DNA of 64,000 nucleotides, from positions 4,092,001 to 4,156,000 of the forward strand of contig NC_003155.5 of NCBI RefSeq assembly GCF_000009765.2. The letters are read 5' to 3'. Positions 18,313 through 25,930 of the stretch are shown here, one piece after another. A program made the position numbers and the translations under genes. The stretch is from Streptomyces avermitilis MA-4680 = NBRC 14893. Its GTDB lineage: Bacteria > Actinomycetota > Actinomycetes > Streptomycetales > Streptomycetaceae. How positions within the stretch are numbered: position 1 is the stretch's first letter; every line of letters begins with the position of its first letter. Below the pieces are notes generated by a model, which saw only the letters and a list, made by a program, of their open reading frames with translations, was not told the DNA's origin and searched no databases.

Positions 18313-18397
18313 TAGCCGCTCGTACGCCATAGCCGCTCGTACGCCATAGCCGCTCGTACGCCATGGCCGCTCGCGCGTCATAGCCCCTCGCGCGTCA
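18313..18397. repeat. 17-bp direct tandem repeat, five copies
   Basis: TAGCCGCTCGTACGCCA is repeated exactly at 18313, 18330 and 18347, then with substitutions at 18364 and 18381; a sixth partial copy follows. The array fills the spacer between the convergent greA and threonine ammonia-lyase genes. The period is not a multiple of 3 and no ORF of merit crosses it. Confidence 0.9.
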
Positions 18398-18483
18398 TAG
18401 CCGCCTCGTCATGCCCGGCGAGCAGACGCCGAGGCCGCCCGGACCGGGTGCCGCATAGGCCGTACGCCCGACCGCGACGGGCC

Positions 18484-19713
18484 TCAGTCGATGACCGTGT
18501 AGCCCGCCTCGCGCAGCGCCTGCTCCACCTCGGCGCAGTGTTCCGGCCCCTTGGTCTCCAGGTGCAGCTCCACCTCCACCTCCGTGAGCCCGAGCCGCGG
18601 GTCGGTCCGTACATGACTCACGTCGAGGACGTTGGCGTCGACCGTCGGCAGCACCCCGAGCAGCGTCGCGAGGGCGCCCGGGCGGTCCGTAAGCCGCAGC
18701 CGGACGGCCAGGTAGCGGCCCGCGGCGGCCATGCCGTGCCGCAGGATCCGCTGCATCAGCAGGGGGTCCACATTGCCGCCCGACAGCACCGCGACGACCG
18801 GCCCCTCGAAGGCGCCCGGCTCCCGCAGCAGCGCCGCCACCGGGCTCGCGCCGGCCGGCTCGACGACCAGCTTGGCCCGCTCCAGGCAGAGCAGCAGCGC
18901 GCTGGACAGGTTGCCCTCGGACACCGTCCGCACCTCGTCGACCAGATCGCCGATGATCCGGAACGGTACGTCGCCGGGCCGGCCGACCTTGATGCCGTCG
19001 GCCATCGTCGCCGGGTTCTCGACGGACACCGGGCGCCCGGCCGCCAGCGAGGGCGGGTACGCGGCCGCGCCCGCCGCCTGCACGCCCACGATCCGCACAT
19101 CGGGGCGCAGCGCCTTCACGGCTGTCGCGATGCCCGCGGCCAGCCCGCCGCCGCCGATCCCGACGACGATCGTGCGCACCTCGGGGCACTGCTCCAGGAT
19201 CTCCAGGCCGACCGTGCCCTGACCTGCGATGATGTCGGGATGGTCGAAGGGGTGGATGAACACCGCGCCCGTCTCGGCCGCGTACTCCTGCGCGGCGGCC
19301 AGCGTCTCGTCGACCACCGTTCCGTGCAGCCGCACCTCGGCGCCGTACTCCCGGGTCGCGCTGATCTTGGGCAGCGGGGCCGCCTTCGGCATGAACACCG
19401 TCGAGCGCACGCCGAGCAGCGACGACGCCAGGGCGACACCCTGTGCGTGGTTCCCGGCGCTCGCGGCGACGACCCCGGCGGCGCGCTCCTCGGGCAGCAG
19501 TCCCGCGATTCGCACGTACGCACCGCGCAGCTTGAACGAACCCGTCCGCTGGAGGTTCTCGCACTTGAAGTGCACCGGCGCGCCCACCAGCTGGGACAGA
19601 TGCCTGCTGCCCTCCATGCCGGTCATGCGCGCCACGCCCGCCAGCATCTTCTGGGCGCCCCGTACGTCGTCGAGCGTCACCGCGGGCAAGGAGTCAGCTG
19701 TGCTGTAGCTCAT
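18484..19713 (-). CDS. Threonine ammonia-lyase (dehydratase) with ACT domain
   Basis: The 409-residue fold-type II PLP enzyme deaminates threonine to 2-oxobutanoate, the first step to isoleucine and a source of propionyl-CoA. The PLP lysine is Lys61 in RTGSFKLRGA, and GIGGGGLAAG is the phosphate-binding glycine loop. About 80 C-terminal residues form a single ACT domain, fitting the catabolic-type enzyme rather than the two-ACT biosynthetic IlvA. A GTG six bases upstream (19719) is an alternative start. It is divergent from a MarR regulator. Confidence 0.88.
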   Translation of the reverse strand: MSYSTADSLPAVTLDDVRGAQKMLAGVARMTGMEGSRHLSQLVGAPVHFKCENLQRTGSFKLRGAYVRIAGLLPEERAAGVVAASAGNHAQGVALASSLLGVRSTVFMPKAAPLPKISATREYGAEVRLHGTVVDETLAAAQEYAAETGAVFIHPFDHPDIIAGQGTVGLEILEQCPEVRTIVVGIGGGGLAAGIATAVKALRPDVRIVGVQAAGAAAYPPSLAAGRPVSVENPATMADGIKVGRPGDVPFRIIGDLVDEVRTVSEGNLSSALLLCLERAKLVVEPAGASPVAALLREPGAFEGPVVAVLSGGNVDPLLMQRILRHGMAAAGRYLAVRLRLTDRPGALATLLGVLPTVDANVLDVSHVRTDPRLGLTEVEVELHLETKGPEHCAEVEQALREAGYTVID

Positions 19714-19859
19714 GACCACCAGTCTCGCAGCTCACGCCCCGCCACAGCGGGTGTGACCAAGGCCCGAGACGGGATTGCGCAGCGTCGGTACGGCCCGCGC
19801 CCCAGCCGCGTACCCTGTCCCCCAACCCAGCTCCCCACGCATGAATTGAGCCCCCGGCC

Positions 19860-20384
19860 ATGCCCACAACACCTGAAATGTCGATGGACATGACGACCGT
19901 CGGTGAACCCGGTCTTCTCGACACTCTGCAGCACGAGGTCGCGGTGTTCGCGCGTCGTGCCGAACAGACCCGGCTCGGCGGGGTGGGGCAGGTGCGCAAC
20001 TCCATGGACCGTGCCGCGTATCTGCTGCTCAACCGCCTCGACAAGGAAGGTCCGATGGGGGTGAAGGCCCTCGCCGCGAGCATGGGGATCGACTCGTCGA
20101 CGGTCACCCGGCAGGTGGCGCCGCTCGTCGACACCGGCCTCGTCAAGCGGACCTCGCACCCGGAGGACGGGCGCGCCGTGGTGCTCCAGCTGTCCCCGCG
20201 CGGCATGTCCCGGCTGGAGGAAGTGCGCTCCTCGAGGCGTCAGTTGATGTCCGAGCTGACACACGACTGGGCGCCGCAGGAGCGCGAGGCGTTCACCGCG
20301 CTCCTCACGCGCTTCAACACCGCGCTCTCGGACCGCATGTCCACCCCGGGGATGCCGACCGGGGACTCCCAGCCCGCTTCCTGA
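19860..20384 (+). CDS. MarR family transcriptional regulator
   Basis: The 174-residue protein has a MarR winged helix: recognition helix around MGIDSSTVTRQVAPLVDTGL, then the wing RTSHPEDGRAVVLQLS. N- and C-terminal helices would form the dimer interface. It is divergent from the threonine ammonia-lyase gene by about 145 bp, which makes that gene a possible target. No operator palindrome was identified. The ligand is unknown. Confidence 0.88.
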   Translation: MPTTPEMSMDMTTVGEPGLLDTLQHEVAVFARRAEQTRLGGVGQVRNSMDRAAYLLLNRLDKEGPMGVKALAASMGIDSSTVTRQVAPLVDTGLVKRTSHPEDGRAVVLQLSPRGMSRLEEVRSSRRQLMSELTHDWAPQEREAFTALLTRFNTALSDRMSTPGMPTGDSQPAS

Positions 20385-20752
20385 CCGCCAGGGGCGGCCG
20401 TCCCGCACTCCTGGCGCCCGTCCCGCACTCCGCGGCGCCCGTCCCGCACTCCGCGGCGCCCGTCGCGCACTCCGCGGCGCCCGTCGCGCGCGCCAGGAGC
20501 CCGCTGTCCCTTGCGCGCGCTCGCGCCAGCAACCCTCCGCCCCTTGCGCGCGTGGAGCCGTTCCACGGGCTCCCCGCGCGCGTCGCCCGGTGTTCGCCCG
20601 TGTTCGCCCTCCGCACGCATGTGCGTCGGGCTCTTGACCGCAGGGCCGGGCCTGGCCTCATATGAGACCGGGTCCTTGTCGTACACGGTGCGGTCCGTCG
20701 TACGCGGCCGGGGCCCCGTTCCCCTCAGGGTCGCCGTCGGGCGGGAGGCGCG
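20385..20752. other. 368-bp spacer with a 21-bp tandem repeat
   Basis: No convincing gene is present. The left part (20400-20482) is a four-copy direct repeat; the rest is very GC-rich with runs of CGCGCG. The right 100 bp should hold the promoter of the sigma-like gene, but no clear -10/-35 pair stands out. Confidence 0.6.
20400..20482. repeat. 21-bp tandem repeat, four copies
   Basis: The first copy is 20 bp (20400-20419, with CTGG replacing CGCGG), followed by 21-bp copies at 20420, 20441 and 20462. Each begins GTC(C/G)CGCACTC. The array starts 16 bp after the MarR stop codon. Confidence 0.85.
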
Positions 20753-21253
20753 GTGCGAGAACGGCATGCGTCCCAAGGCGCCCGCCGAGCCCGGGAGTTC
20801 GAGGCGTTCGTCGCGGGCGCGGCAGGGCGGCTGCTGCACGCCGCCACGCTGCTCACGGCGGAGCCGCCGGGCGCCAACCCACGCGCGCGGCGCCTGCTGA
20901 CGCTGGCCCTCTCCCACACGTACGCCTCCTGGGACCGGCTGCGCGGCGAGGACCCGTACGACCGGACCCGCCAGTACCTGGCCGTCCGCTTCGCGCGCGG
21001 GGCATGGCACCAGTACGGCGGGCTCGGCCGGTCGCGGCCGTCCCCGGACAGTGTGCTGGCCCGGCTGACGCCCCAGGAACGGCTGATCCTCGTCCTGCGG
21101 ATGTACGAGGGGGTCGCCGAGGAGCAGACGGCGGCGCTGCTCGGGCTGCCCGCCGAACGCGTGGGGGCGATCTGCGCCCGTGCGACGGCGACGCTGCTGC
21201 ATCCGCCGCGGGGACCGGCACCCGCCGACGTCATGGAGGTGGCCCCGTCGTGA
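20753..21253 (+). CDS. Sigma-70 region-4-like DNA-binding protein
   Basis: The 166-residue protein starts at GTG 20753 after a GGAGG ribosome site. The C-terminal half (LTPQERLILVLRMYEGVAEEQTAALLGLPAERVGAICARA, given here as positions about 104-143) reads like sigma region 4 of SigE-family ECF factors. The N-terminal half is helical but lacks a convincing region 2 core-binding motif. It may be a degenerate sigma factor or an independent regulator. Its stop overlaps the next gene's start (GTGA), suggesting a sigma/anti-sigma-like pair. Confidence 0.65.
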   Translation: MRERHASQGARRAREFEAFVAGAAGRLLHAATLLTAEPPGANPRARRLLTLALSHTYASWDRLRGEDPYDRTRQYLAVRFARGAWHQYGGLGRSRPSPDSVLARLTPQERLILVLRMYEGVAEEQTAALLGLPAERVGAICARATATLLHPPRGPAPADVMEVAPS

Positions 21254-21498
21254 ACCGGCTCGAACGGGAGGCGGCCGTACGGCGGCTGCTGGAGCGGACG
21301 CCGCCCCCGGTGCCGCCCGATCTGTACGCGGAGGTCGTACGCCGGGGCTCGGGCATGCTGCGCCGCCGTACGGTGGCCCGCCGTCTGATGTGGCTGCTGC
21401 TGTTGGCCGCGGCCGTCGCCTTCGTGGTGTGGGCGTCGACGGCACGCCCCTGGGTGGAGCCGCCGTCGCAGACGACTCCACCCCTCACCGGCTGGTGA
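21250..21498 (+). CDS. Small membrane protein coupled to the sigma-like gene
   Basis: The 82-residue protein starts at GTG 21250, overlapping the preceding stop. It has a charged helical N-terminus (about 1-45), one transmembrane helix (LMWLLLLAAAVAFVVWAST) and a short Pro/Thr-rich outer tail. The layout resembles a minimal membrane anti-sigma factor, but no zinc-binding HxxxCxxC motif is present. Function unknown. Confidence 0.65.
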   Translation: MNRLEREAAVRRLLERTPPPVPPDLYAEVVRRGSGMLRRRTVARRLMWLLLLAAAVAFVVWASTARPWVEPPSQTTPPLTGW

Positions 21499-21525
21499 GG
21501 CCCTTTCTCGAGCCCCGTACCGTGT

Positions 21526-22680
21526 CTAGCCCAGGGCCTGCTGGAGGTCCTGAAGCAGGTCGTCGACGTTCTCGATGCCCACGGAGAGGCGTACGAGGTC
21601 GGCGGGGACCTCGAGCGCGGAGCCGGCCGCGGACGCGTGCGTCATCCGCCCGGGGTGCTCGATCAGGGACTCGACGCCGCCCAGGGACTCGCCGAGGGTG
21701 AAGACCTTGGCGCGGTTGCAGACCTCGACGGCCGCCTCCTCGCCGCCCTCGACCTGGAAGGAGACCATGCCGCCGAACGCCCGCATTTGCTTGGCGGCGA
21801 TCTCGTGACCGGGGTGCTCCGGCAGGCCCGGGTACAGAACGCGCGTCACGCGCGCGTGCCGGGTGAGCATCTCCGTGACCTTGGTGGCGTTCTCGCTGTG
21901 CCGGTCCATGCGCACGGAGAGCGTCTTGGTGCCGCGCAGTACCAGCCAGGAGTCGAAGGGCCCGGCGACCGCGCCCATCGCGTTCTGGTGGTAGGCGAGC
22001 TCCTCGCCCAGCTCCTGGTCACTCACCACGAGCGCACCGCCGACGACGTCCGAGTGGCCGCCCATGTACTTGGTCAGCGAGTGCACGACGACGTCCGCGC
22101 CGAGCGCGAGCGGCTGCTGGAGGTAGGGGGTGGCGAAGGTGTTGTCGACGACCAGCTTGGCGCCGGCCTCGCGCGCGATCTGGGCGATCGCGGGGATGTC
22201 GGTGATGCCGAGGAGCGGGTTGGACGGGGTCTCCACCCAGATGGCCTTGGTCTTCGGGGTGATCGCGGCCCGGACGGCCTCGGGGTCGCTGGTGTCGGCG
22301 ACCGACCACTCCACGCCCCACCGGGAGACGACCTTCGCGAAGAGACGGAACGTTCCGCCGTACGCGTCGTTGGGGATGACCACGTGATCGCCGGGGCTGA
22401 GCAGCGTACGCAACAGGCAGTCCTCGGCCGCCAGTCCGGACGCGAACGCGAGGCCGCGGCGGCCGCCCTCGAGGGCGGCGAGGTTCTCTTCCAGGGCGGT
22501 CCTGGTGGGGTTGGCGCTGCGGCTGTACTCGTAGCCGCCGCGCAGCCCCCCGACGCCGTCCTGTTTGTAGGTCGAGACCTGGTAGATCGGCGGGACGACC
22601 GCGCCGGTCAGGGGATCGGCGGTGTTGCCCGCGTGGATCGCGAGGGTCTCGAAGTGCTGACTGATGTGCCTGTCGCTCAT
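21526..22680 (-). CDS. metB: Cystathionine gamma-synthase
   Basis: The 384-residue protein is a Cys/Met-metabolism PLP enzyme (fold type I). The PLP lysine is Lys204 in SLTKYMGGHSD, and YSRSANPTR near residue 52 is the usual substrate-site motif. It makes cystathionine from an O-acylated homoserine and cysteine; the same fold also includes cystathionine gamma-lyase and sulfhydrylases, so gamma-lyase activity is possible. The gene stands alone, convergent with the preceding small membrane-protein gene. Confidence 0.88.
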   Translation of the reverse strand: MSDRHISQHFETLAIHAGNTADPLTGAVVPPIYQVSTYKQDGVGGLRGGYEYSRSANPTRTALEENLAALEGGRRGLAFASGLAAEDCLLRTLLSPGDHVVIPNDAYGGTFRLFAKVVSRWGVEWSVADTSDPEAVRAAITPKTKAIWVETPSNPLLGITDIPAIAQIAREAGAKLVVDNTFATPYLQQPLALGADVVVHSLTKYMGGHSDVVGGALVVSDQELGEELAYHQNAMGAVAGPFDSWLVLRGTKTLSVRMDRHSENATKVTEMLTRHARVTRVLYPGLPEHPGHEIAAKQMRAFGGMVSFQVEGGEEAAVEVCNRAKVFTLGESLGGVESLIEHPGRMTHASAAGSALEVPADLVRLSVGIENVDDLLQDLQQALG

Positions 22681-22898
22681 GGGAACCGAGCGTAGTCCGC
22701 TCGCGGGACTGATGACGGCCTACGGGTGCGGCGCGGGGGCCGGGTCGCCGGGTCGGGGCCGCTTGCGGGGAGGTTTTGCCGCAGGCCGGGCGGTTTTGCC
22801 GCATGCGGGAGGGCTGTACGTGCCGCGCGCGGCACGGTTTTCCACAGGACCGCCGACCGGGTTGGCCAATTGTCGGAGCCGTCTGGTTCGCTTGAGGC

Positions 22899-24017
22899 AT
22901 GGAGATTCTCTGGGTCCTGATGGCGCTGGCCATGATGAGCATGGTTCTGCTGCCGGTCCTCATGCGCAGGCGGGCCGGTATTCAGCAGGTCGCGCCGGGC
23001 GACCCGGACGCCGCGGACCCGGCGAACTACGGCTTCCTGCGGCAGGAGGAGCTGGACATCCGCATGCCCGGCCCGGACGAGGACCTGCTGGACGTCCTGG
23101 ATGTGGTGCAGCGGACCCAGGACCACCGGGCGGCGTCCCAGCTGCTGGCCGGCACGGAGACGGCGGACGAGACACGCTGGCAGCGGGTGCAGGCCTTCGC
23201 GGGCGCGGCCTCGCTGGAGTTGCAGCAGCACCCCGGCGGGGTGAGCGAGACGCCCGGCGGGCAGTGGCTGCGGGTGTGGCGGGCCGAGGCGCCGAAGGAC
23301 GCGGGCGGCGCGGCGGTGCACGCGGAGTTCCTGGTGCAGCAGGCCTGGCGGACCTCGACGCCGGGGACGGACGAGTTCCGGATCATCATGGAGGAGGCGA
23401 AGGTCGCGTGCGGGGAGGCGGCGCTGCTGGCCCCCGGTGACCCGATCCCGTACATCGTCGAGCTGTCGATCGCGCGCGGGCTGGCCTACCCGCAGGCGGA
23501 GTTCGAGAAGCTGTGGCTCAAGATCCTGGACCGCGCGCCCGAGCACATGGGAGCGCATCTGGCCGCGCTGCACTACTGGTGCGAGAAGTGGCACGGCTCG
23601 CGGGAGGTGGCGTACTCCTTCGCGGAGGCGGCCGCCGCTCGCGCCCCCCGGGGTTCCCTGCTCGCCGCGATGCCCCTCTTCGCGGTCTTCGAGCACCTCC
23701 CCGAGGTGAACCTGGTCAGCAGCTTCTACCAGAGCGAGGTCGTGACGAAGGCGGTGCACGGCGCGCTCTACGCGGTGCACTCAGCCCGTCCCGACGACCC
23801 GATGCTGGCGCATGTGCGCCACCTCCTGGTGTTCTTCCTGGTCCGCGGCGAGCGCTGGTCGGAGGCGATGAACCAGCTGGTGCACGTCGACGGACACGTC
23901 GGCGCACTCCCCTGGACCCTCACGTCCGACCCGGCGTCGGACTACGCGATATACCGGGCACTGGCGGTGGCGGGGTACGAGGCGAACGGGGGAAGCCCGG
24001 CGACGCTGCCGCACTGA
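22899..24017 (+). CDS. Membrane-anchored protein of unknown function
   Basis: The 372-residue protein has an N-terminal transmembrane helix (about 3-22) and a long helical cytoplasmic or anchored domain that resembles a TPR-like solenoid without clear repeats (AQVRT-type motifs are absent). It is rich in acidic residues after the anchor. It lies between metB and msrA with no operon partner. I recognise no family; strong codon bias and a convincing start make it a real gene. Confidence 0.75.
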   Translation: MEILWVLMALAMMSMVLLPVLMRRRAGIQQVAPGDPDAADPANYGFLRQEELDIRMPGPDEDLLDVLDVVQRTQDHRAASQLLAGTETADETRWQRVQAFAGAASLELQQHPGGVSETPGGQWLRVWRAEAPKDAGGAAVHAEFLVQQAWRTSTPGTDEFRIIMEEAKVACGEAALLAPGDPIPYIVELSIARGLAYPQAEFEKLWLKILDRAPEHMGAHLAALHYWCEKWHGSREVAYSFAEAAAARAPRGSLLAAMPLFAVFEHLPEVNLVSSFYQSEVVTKAVHGALYAVHSARPDDPMLAHVRHLLVFFLVRGERWSEAMNQLVHVDGHVGALPWTLTSDPASDYAIYRALAVAGYEANGGSPATLPH

Positions 24018-24263
24018 GCGGCGGGCGTAGCGGCGGGGCGGGGCCCCGGCCTCCCGGCTTCAGGATGGATCGGGATCGCCGGAGCCTTGTTCCGCCCTTC
24101 CCTGGCTGGTGCCCCGCCGTCGGCACCCTTCGTCCACAGCGAGGCACCGCCAGTCCCGCAAGCGCCAGCAGGCCCGGCTGTGGAGCAGTCCGGCAAGCGC
24201 AGGCAGGCCCGGCGGTGGGGCTTTGGCCAGTCAGCCTCCGCCTTGCGCCGGGCCGCCTCGGGG

Positions 24264-24776
24264 TCAGCCCTCCGCGCGGGCGGGCAGCCGCCATCCCGGG
24301 CGCGGAAAGTGGCAGGTGTAGCCGTCCGGGTAACGCTCCAGGTAGTCCTGATGCTCGGGCTCGGCCTCCCAGAAGGGGCCGACCGGCTCTACCTCGGTGA
24401 CGACCTTGCCCGGCCACAGTCCGGAGGCGTCCACATCCGCGATCGTGTCCTCGGCGATCCGCTTCTGCTCGTCGTCCACGTAGTAGATCGCCGAGCGGTA
24501 GCTGAGGCCGATGTCGTTGCCCTGGCGGTTCTTGGTGCTCGGGTCGTGGATCTGGAAGAAGAACTCCAGGATCGCGCGGAAATCGGTCCTCGCGGGGTCG
24601 AAAAGGATCTCAATGGCCTCCGCGTGCGTGCCATGGTTTCGGTACGTCGCGTTCGGCACGTCCCCGCCGGTGTATCCGACCCGGGTCGCCGTCACGCCCG
24701 GGAGCCGGCGGATCAGGTCCTCCATCCCCCAGAAGCATCCACCCGCCAGGACGGCCCTTTGCGTCTGCGCAGCCAT
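24264..24776 (-). CDS. msrA: Peptide-methionine (S)-S-oxide reductase MsrA
   Basis: The 170-residue protein starts at ATG 24776 with GGAGGGG eight bases upstream. The catalytic GGCFWG places the nucleophile at Cys14. A second cysteine, Cys155 (GYTCHF), can serve as resolving residue. It repairs oxidised methionine in proteins using thioredoxin, so it belongs to oxidative-stress defence along with the mycothiol genes nearby. An upstream in-frame extension lacks a ribosome site and is not used. Confidence 0.93.
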   Translation of the reverse strand: MAAQTQRAVLAGGCFWGMEDLIRRLPGVTATRVGYTGGDVPNATYRNHGTHAEAIEILFDPARTDFRAILEFFFQIHDPSTKNRQGNDIGLSYRSAIYYVDDEQKRIAEDTIADVDASGLWPGKVVTEVEPVGPFWEAEPEHQDYLERYPDGYTCHFPRPGWRLPARAEG

Positions 24777-25076
24777 TGCGGCCCCTCCAATATCTGTCAG
24801 CTCGGTCACTCGGGCTACGCGGCTCGCACACACCGGCACCCATGCCCACTCCGCTCAACGCGCGAGGGCTCCAGGCGATTCCGTGCCCGCCCAACCGGCC
24901 CTGCGGCCACCGGCCACCGGCCACCGGCCACCGGCCACCGCGAGGAGCGCACCGACCTGCCGACGTGGTGGTGCTGCGGCACTGGGGGCACGCCGCTGCT
25001 GCCACCTCGCGCACAAAGGGACCGACCGCCGAAAATCAGTGGTCGCACGCACCGCCCCGGCCTCAGGGTGTAGGCC
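24777..25076. other. 300-bp spacer between msrA and the DUF4291 gene
   Basis: No gene is seen. It contains divergent promoters, a 7-bp tandem repeat (24906-24940), and from about 25032 a stretch that recurs at 25681 in front of the broken DUF4291 copy (AAAAnnCAGTGGnCGC..., ending GCCATGGAAGAA). Confidence 0.6.
24906..24940. repeat. 7-bp tandem repeat GCCACCG, five copies
   Basis: Five perfect contiguous copies lie in the msrA/DUF4291 spacer. It is a simple short repeat and may vary in copy number between strains. Confidence 0.9.
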
Positions 25077-25670
25077 ATGGAAGAAACCCAGCGCAGGATC
25101 CGGGCGGTCCACACAACATCCACGATCACCGTCTACCAGGCTTACTCCCCGGAAATCGGCCTGCCTGCGGTCCGAGAGGGCCGGTTCCCCACGGCGTGGA
25201 AGCGGGACCGGATGACGTGGATCAAGCCGTCGTTCCTGTGGATGATGTACCGCTGCGGCTGGGGCGCGAAAGCAGGTCAGGAGACCGTCCTGGCCGTTGA
25301 GATCACCCGAGACGGTTTCGAGTGGGCCTTGCGCCACGCGTGCCTGTCGAGCTATGTCCGCGGTGTGCACCCCGACCGCGCCACCTGGCAGCGTCAGCTG
25401 AAGCACGCACCCACTCGCATCCAGTGGGACCCCGAGCGCGACCTGCACCTTCAAGCCCTGCCGTACCGCTCCCTGCAACTCGGCCTGGCCGGTGAAGCCG
25501 CACGACGCTACGCGGACGAATGGACGGTCAGCATCAGCGACGTGACCCCACTCGCCCGCGAGATCCGCACGCTCGTCGGCAACGGCGACCTCGACTCGGC
25601 CGCACGGCTACTGCCGCAGGAGCTTCCCTACCTTCCCGCAGACGAACTGCCGGCCCACCTGCGTCCGTGA
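25077..25670 (+). CDS. DUF4291 domain protein
   Basis: The 197-residue protein spans a whole DUF4291 domain: TITVYQAYSPEIGLPAV near the start, then TAWKRDRMTWIKPSFLWMM, a WDPERDLH segment and a helical tail. The family is of unknown biochemistry; genes are sporadic and often duplicated. The ATG at 25077 is shared by the adjacent degenerate copy, which supports it as the start. It is the intact parent or sister of the fragment at 25725 and the tail at 28988. Confidence 0.85.
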   Translation: MEETQRRIRAVHTTSTITVYQAYSPEIGLPAVREGRFPTAWKRDRMTWIKPSFLWMMYRCGWGAKAGQETVLAVEITRDGFEWALRHACLSSYVRGVHPDRATWQRQLKHAPTRIQWDPERDLHLQALPYRSLQLGLAGEAARRYADEWTVSISDVTPLAREIRTLVGNGDLDSAARLLPQELPYLPADELPAHLRP

Positions 25671-25724
25671 CCACAACCATAAAAGTTCAGTGGCCGCGCC
25701 CACTTGCGGCTCCACGCTGTACGC

Positions 25725-25891
25725 CATGGAAGAACCGCACCACGGGATCCACGCACTCCACACGGCATCCACGATCACCGTCTACCAGGCATACTCCCCC
25801 GAATCGGACTGCCCGCCCTCCACGACGACCGCTTTCCCGCCGCGTGGAAGCGGGGCCGCATGACGTGGGTCATCAAGCCGCGTTCACAGCA
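25725..25891 (+). pseudogene. Broken second copy of the DUF4291 gene (5' fragment)
   Basis: Starting ATGGAAGAACC, this copies the first 50 or so codons of the intact gene 55 bp upstream (HTASTITVYQAYSPE matches HTTSTITVYQAYSPE). One base is missing just after TACTCCCCCGAA, which shifts the frame; reading on in the next frame recovers IGLPAL...FPAAWKRGRMTW and IKP. Homology ends near 25891. The matching 3' end appears 3.1 kb away at 28988-29050. The fragment's upstream 45 bp is also duplicated. It cannot encode a functional protein. Confidence 0.85.
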
Positions 25892-25930
25892 CGATCCCTG
25901 GCGCCGGCAGCATGCGGACCTCAGGCGGAC

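Noticed and set aside
24906..24940. 7-bp repeat considered as part of a CRISPR array
   Set aside because: Units are contiguous without spacers, and no cas gene is in the window.
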